A stretch of 7,426 bases of DNA from Planococcus sp. (in: firmicutes). GTDB lineage: Bacteria; Bacillota; Bacilli; Bacillales_A; Planococcaceae. The stretch spans positions 1 through 7,426 of the forward strand of contig JASKZU010000236.1 in the NCBI GenBank assembly GCA_030147455.1. Reading direction: 5' to 3'. Under the pieces are notes generated by a model. It saw only the letters and a program-made list of their open reading frames with translations, was not told where the DNA came from and searched no databases. The number at the start of each line of letters is the position of its first letter. The first letter of the stretch is position 1. The translations under genes were made by a program, and so were the position numbers. Positions 4,537 through 7,426 of the stretch are shown piece after piece.

Positions 4537-7367
4537 ATGTGAATGCTCCTTTCAGGATTCGCCACATCGATTTGCTGTGCTTTTGGCCAAGCGCTTCGCA
4601 TCGTTTCGTGGCAGGTGAAATAAATGAACTGGTGATCTCCCTGCAGCTCTTCCACTAATTTTATCACTTGTTCCCTTCTTCCGCGATCAAAATGGACAAA
4701 TGGATCGTCCATTATGATTGGAAACGGGTGAGATTGCTTTAATGAAGAAGCAAGCGCAAACCGCAAAGCCAAGTAGGCTTGTTCTTTTGTTGCTTGGCTT
4801 AGTTCGATTATCCGAAAGCGCAGGCCGTCGCGGCGCAGCGCCTCGAAATTGCCGGAAGGCGTCAACATCAGCCGGCTGTATTCGCCGCCGCTCAGCCGCT
4901 CAAAATAAGATTCGGCCAGCGACAAAACCGCCGGCAGTTTCGTTTCCTTTAATTCGTCCATCGTTTGCCGAAAAGCTTCGACGATAGCACGGTTGACTGC
5001 CCACTCTTTTGCAGCATCCTGGAATTCAGCCTTTTTGACTTCTAATTCCTGCAACTTCATGGCGTGGTTTGCATCCGACAGCAAATGTCTTGTTTGCTGT
5101 TGTTTATCTGCTTGTTCTTCCAAAAGCATACTCCGCTCTGCCTCCAGCTGCTCGACTGCCTGGTGTGAAGCGGCAAGAAACTCTTCAGCCCCGTTGGCCA
5201 AAAGTTGCTCTTCAGGTTCCGCTGTCTCGCCGATCGCTGCCAGTTGCGAATCGATTAGTTTAAGTTCATCAGACGCGGCATGTGCTTGCTCAACCCTTCT
5301 TGCCGAGCGATAAAAAGCAGCTTCGTCACCTGCCTGCGCCCGTTCGAACAACTCTTCAATTGCCTGCGACAAGGCTGCGAGGCGCTCATGGCATTTCCTC
5401 AACGATTCACCCAGCTGCTGCCGTTTGTCACGTACTTTTTCCAGCTGTTGCAGCTTGTGCTGCCTGCTGCTCCATTCAGAGCGCAGCACAGCCATAGCTC
5501 CGTCTGCCGTCACTGGCCTGCCGCAAGCACTTGCCACTCTTTCGAGCCATTTCTGCTGTTCGATTTCAAGAGCCTCCAGCTCGTTTTCAATACGATCCCG
5601 CCGGCCAAAAGCAGCTTGCAGTTCTCTTAATTTTTCAAACAGCGTTAAGACAGTCGCACTTGATGTATTGGAAGGAAAACCGATGTTTTCGAGAAATCCT
5701 TTGTATGCTTCTAATTCATCTGTTTTGGTTTCGCTGCGCCACTTGGCAAGAGTGCGCTTGCTTTGCTCTACGTCCTCAAGCCGTGCATCAAGTCCTTTAT
5801 CGTATTGCAAAAGCATTTCCGCCAGCGCCTCATAGCTCGCTCGCTGCTTTTCATAACGCTTCAGCAACTCTTCTTCCTGCGGCACCGCCTGTTTGCTGCC
5901 TGCTTGCCGCCATAGCCAGTCAGCTGCCGCGACTGCCGACATTCCCAATATCCCGGCGAAGATATCTGAGGAAACCAGCGCGATGATTAAACTGACAACA
6001 CCTATGGCGGCTATCAAATAAATGGCAGCTTTGTTGTTGGCCATTGATCCCGACTGCTTGCTGCCTGCTTTGGCCAGCACCAATTGCGGGGCGATTTGTT
6101 CCCATTCTTCAGCTTGCCTGCGCTGTTCTTCAGCTGGTTCGTTTTCCAAATATTGCTTCAGCTCTTGCTCTGCTTCTAGCAGCCGTTCCCGCTCTTCTGC
6201 CACACGTCTTTTTTGGAAAGCTTGTTGCTGCTCATGCGCCTGAACTGCTTCGGCCAACCGCTTTAATTGTTCTTCACGGTCCAGCGATACATCAGCCTGG
6301 AGCGCTTGATCGCGCGTCATGCCGCAGAGTGTCAGCAATCGCGCTGCTTCATCTTCAAGCCTTGTGCAATCTTCTTGCTTTAATTTAATTGAAGAAACCA
6401 ATTGATGCCATTCGGGCTCTTGATCGAGGAGAAATGACAATTCGGCCGTTTCCGGAGCTTCCGGCTCTTGTGGCAGCCGGTTCCATTCATTTTCCAAAAA
6501 TGCCGCCTCTGCCTGTTCTTCGTTTTTCCGCTCGAGCAGATTTTCGTATTTTCTTACGCCGTTTTCCGGAAACTCAGCATCTCCAGCGTCTTCCCGCAGC
6601 TCTTCCACTTCTTTCTTGCGCGCAAGCAGTGGTGCGGCCTGCTGCCACTTTTCCATTTCTTTTATACGTCCTGATAACTGCTGTTCTGTATGCTTTATTT
6701 CATTCAGTCTCCGCTTGATCTGTTCGAGCCGTTCTGTAGCAGGACGGTATTTATCTGCACGTTCCTTCGACTCGCGCAATTCTTGCTCGAGCTGCCGCAA
6801 CTCTTTAGACAACCGGTTGAGCAAGGGCAGCTTTCCTGATTTCTTGAACAACTCGCCCATTTCACGTTCGAGCCGGCTTTCCATCTTTCCGGCATGGTCC
6901 ACGCCGGCAGTGCCGGATGCCAAAAGCGTTCGGGTCAATTCCTGTTCTGTCATCGAATCCAAATCCTGCAGCTCATGGACAGAAAACGCAAAAATGGCTT
7001 CATAGGAAGCACGGTCATAGCCTTTCAACAATTCGACAAGCTCTTGTTCACCGCCGCGCTGCCCATCTTCAAACCATAATTCGACTTGTCCTGCCGATTT
7101 GCCGGCTGTGCGCTCGACGATCACTTTGCCGTGCTCCGGGTCTGCCAAGTGCAATTGCCCACCATATTTGCCGCCGGCTTTCGGCTCGTAGCGGCGATGG
7201 GCTTGACCGCGGCTTGAAAAGCCGAATAACAGCTGGATGATAAACTGCTGTATAGTCGTTTTGCCGGCTTCGTTCGGCCCATAAAAAACGGTCATCGGCG
7301 CATTCAAATCGATTGTTAGATTTTCGTGGCGGCCAAAACCGTAAATAATCAATTTCTCAAGTTTCAT
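4533..7367 (-). CDS. yhaN: SbcC/Rad50-like AAA ATPase YhaN with central membrane hairpin
   Basis: A 944-residue ATPase of the YhaN group, related to SbcC, Rad50 and SMC proteins. The N-terminal half-domain has the Walker A motif GPNEAGKTT (30-38). Long coiled coils cover about 165-430 and 495-810. The C-terminal half-domain has ERLSGGEYSRL (823-833), a signature-like ELSQATKEQAYLALR (855-869), Walker B PIIMDDPF (883-890) and a switch His in FTCHE (917-921). Near the midpoint are two hydrophobic stretches, 447-465 and 468-486, split by a short SSD turn and flanked by basic residues. They replace the CxxC zinc hook of Rad50; there is no CxxC anywhere in the protein. Both ends and arms would then be cytoplasmic. 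TGGAGGA (minus strand 7380-7374) lies 7 bases before ATG. The start overlaps the yhaO stop and the stop overlaps the yhaM start. The probable partner is the YhaO nuclease; the physiological substrate is not evident. Confidence 0.94.
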   Translation of the reverse strand: MKLEKLIIYGFGRHENLTIDLNAPMTVFYGPNEAGKTTIQQFIIQLLFGFSSRGQAHRRYEPKAGGKYGGQLHLADPEHGKVIVERTAGKSAGQVELWFEDGQRGGEQELVELLKGYDRASYEAIFAFSVHELQDLDSMTEQELTRTLLASGTAGVDHAGKMESRLEREMGELFKKSGKLPLLNRLSKELRQLEQELRESKERADKYRPATERLEQIKRRLNEIKHTEQQLSGRIKEMEKWQQAAPLLARKKEVEELREDAGDAEFPENGVRKYENLLERKNEEQAEAAFLENEWNRLPQEPEAPETAELSFLLDQEPEWHQLVSSIKLKQEDCTRLEDEAARLLTLCGMTRDQALQADVSLDREEQLKRLAEAVQAHEQQQAFQKRRVAEERERLLEAEQELKQYLENEPAEEQRRQAEEWEQIAPQLVLAKAGSKQSGSMANNKAAIYLIAAIGVVSLIIALVSSDIFAGILGMSAVAAADWLWRQAGSKQAVPQEEELLKRYEKQRASYEALAEMLLQYDKGLDARLEDVEQSKRTLAKWRSETKTDELEAYKGFLENIGFPSNTSSATVLTLFEKLRELQAAFGRRDRIENELEALEIEQQKWLERVASACGRPVTADGAMAVLRSEWSSRQHKLQQLEKVRDKRQQLGESLRKCHERLAALSQAIEELFERAQAGDEAAFYRSARRVEQAHAASDELKLIDSQLAAIGETAEPEEQLLANGAEEFLAASHQAVEQLEAERSMLLEEQADKQQQTRHLLSDANHAMKLQELEVKKAEFQDAAKEWAVNRAIVEAFRQTMDELKETKLPAVLSLAESYFERLSGGEYSRLMLTPSGNFEALRRDGLRFRIIELSQATKEQAYLALRFALASSLKQSHPFPIIMDDPFVHFDRGRREQVIKLVEELQGDHQFIYFTCHETMRSAWPKAQQIDVANPERSIHI
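5890..5905 (-). repeat. 16-bp direct repeat flanking the yhaN membrane hairpin, copy 1
   Basis: TGTTTGCTGCCTGCTT (plus-strand reading) matches 15 of 16 bases at 6055-6070. On the coding strand both copies encode AGSKQ in the same frame, here residues 489-493, just after the membrane hairpin. Confidence 0.8.
6055..6070 (-). repeat. 16-bp direct repeat flanking the yhaN membrane hairpin, copy 2
   Basis: TGCTTGCTGCCTGCTT, exactly 165 bases (55 codons) from the other copy. It encodes AGSKQ at residues 434-438, just before the membrane hairpin. Confidence 0.8.
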
Positions 7368-7426
7368 GCACGGTCCTCCAGTGCTAGCAGCTTGCGGATT
7401 TTCAGTTCGGCAGCTGTGCGCAATTC
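7364..7426 (-). CDS. yhaO: C-terminus of YhaO, SbcD/Mre11-like nuclease (partial)
   Basis: Only the last 20 codons and the stop are in the window; the gene continues past the right edge. The peptide ELRTAAELKIRKLLALEDRA is helical and charged, and the frame is open to the window end. The TGA stop (7366-7364 on the minus strand) overlaps the yhaN ATG by 4 bases as ATGA, and the yhaN ribosome binding site lies within these last codons. The identity rests on gene order: in B. subtilis and relatives yhaO, a calcineurin-like metallophosphoesterase related to SbcD/Mre11, directly precedes yhaN. No catalytic motif is visible here, so the name is an inference from context. Confidence 0.65.
   Translation of the reverse strand, partial: ELRTAAELKIRKLLALEDRA

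Noticed and set aside
4993..6718. Several plus-strand open frames of 60-150 codons opposite yhaN, rich in Ser, Cys, Leu and Ala.
   Set aside because: They are antisense shadows of a GC-rich coding strand full of Glu, Gln and Ala codons. None has a good ribosome binding site together with recognisable protein character.

Overview
The window looks like chromosomal DNA from a member of the Bacillota, order Bacillales. The gene order (end of trpP, yhaH, scoC/hpr, yhaJ, a small membrane-protein gene, prsA, then yhaM, yhaN and yhaO on the other strand) matches, from memory, the trpP-yhaH-hpr...prsA-yhaM-yhaN-yhaO neighbourhood of Bacillus subtilis. The protein sequences fit as well: the ScoC DNA-binding core and the YhaM HD domain are almost textbook. 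Moderate GC, acidic proteins and the shortened ScoC and YhaN suggest a relative such as the Planococcaceae rather than B. subtilis itself; that placement is inference. I see no insertion sequence, phage gene, tRNA, rRNA or CRISPR array.

Positions 1-795, plus strand: the last 67 codons of the tryptophan transporter TrpP and its terminator, then a YtxH-domain protein (YhaH) with its own promoter and a terminator that contains the stop codon. Positions 823-2368, plus strand: scoC (a MarR-type repressor with a GTG start) behind an extended -10 promoter; yhaJ, a multi-pass membrane protein related to DUF3267 putative zincins but with HKLVH where HExxH is expected; and a 61-residue two-helix membrane protein with its own promoter, very strong ribosome binding site and terminator.

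Positions 2369-3569, plus strand: a 292-base gap rich in T-tracts and hairpins, then the lipoprotein foldase gene prsA. The gap is the most unusual non-coding part of the window. An extended -10 promoter is followed almost at once by an intrinsic-terminator hairpin, then by three more stem-loops, two of which compete for one arm. prsA ends in a GC-rich terminator shared with the converging yhaM.

Positions 3598-7426, minus strand: yhaO (last 20 codons), yhaN and yhaM are joined by two 4-base ATGA overlaps, so they are probably one translationally coupled operon. It encodes an SbcD/Mre11-like nuclease, an SbcC/Rad50-like ATPase with a membrane hairpin in the middle of its coiled coil, and an OB-fold plus HD-domain 3'-5' exonuclease. 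The likely theme is membrane-associated nucleic-acid processing. On the other strand, scoC (repressor of extracellular proteases in B. subtilis) and prsA (folding of exported proteins) both serve the secreted-protein programme.
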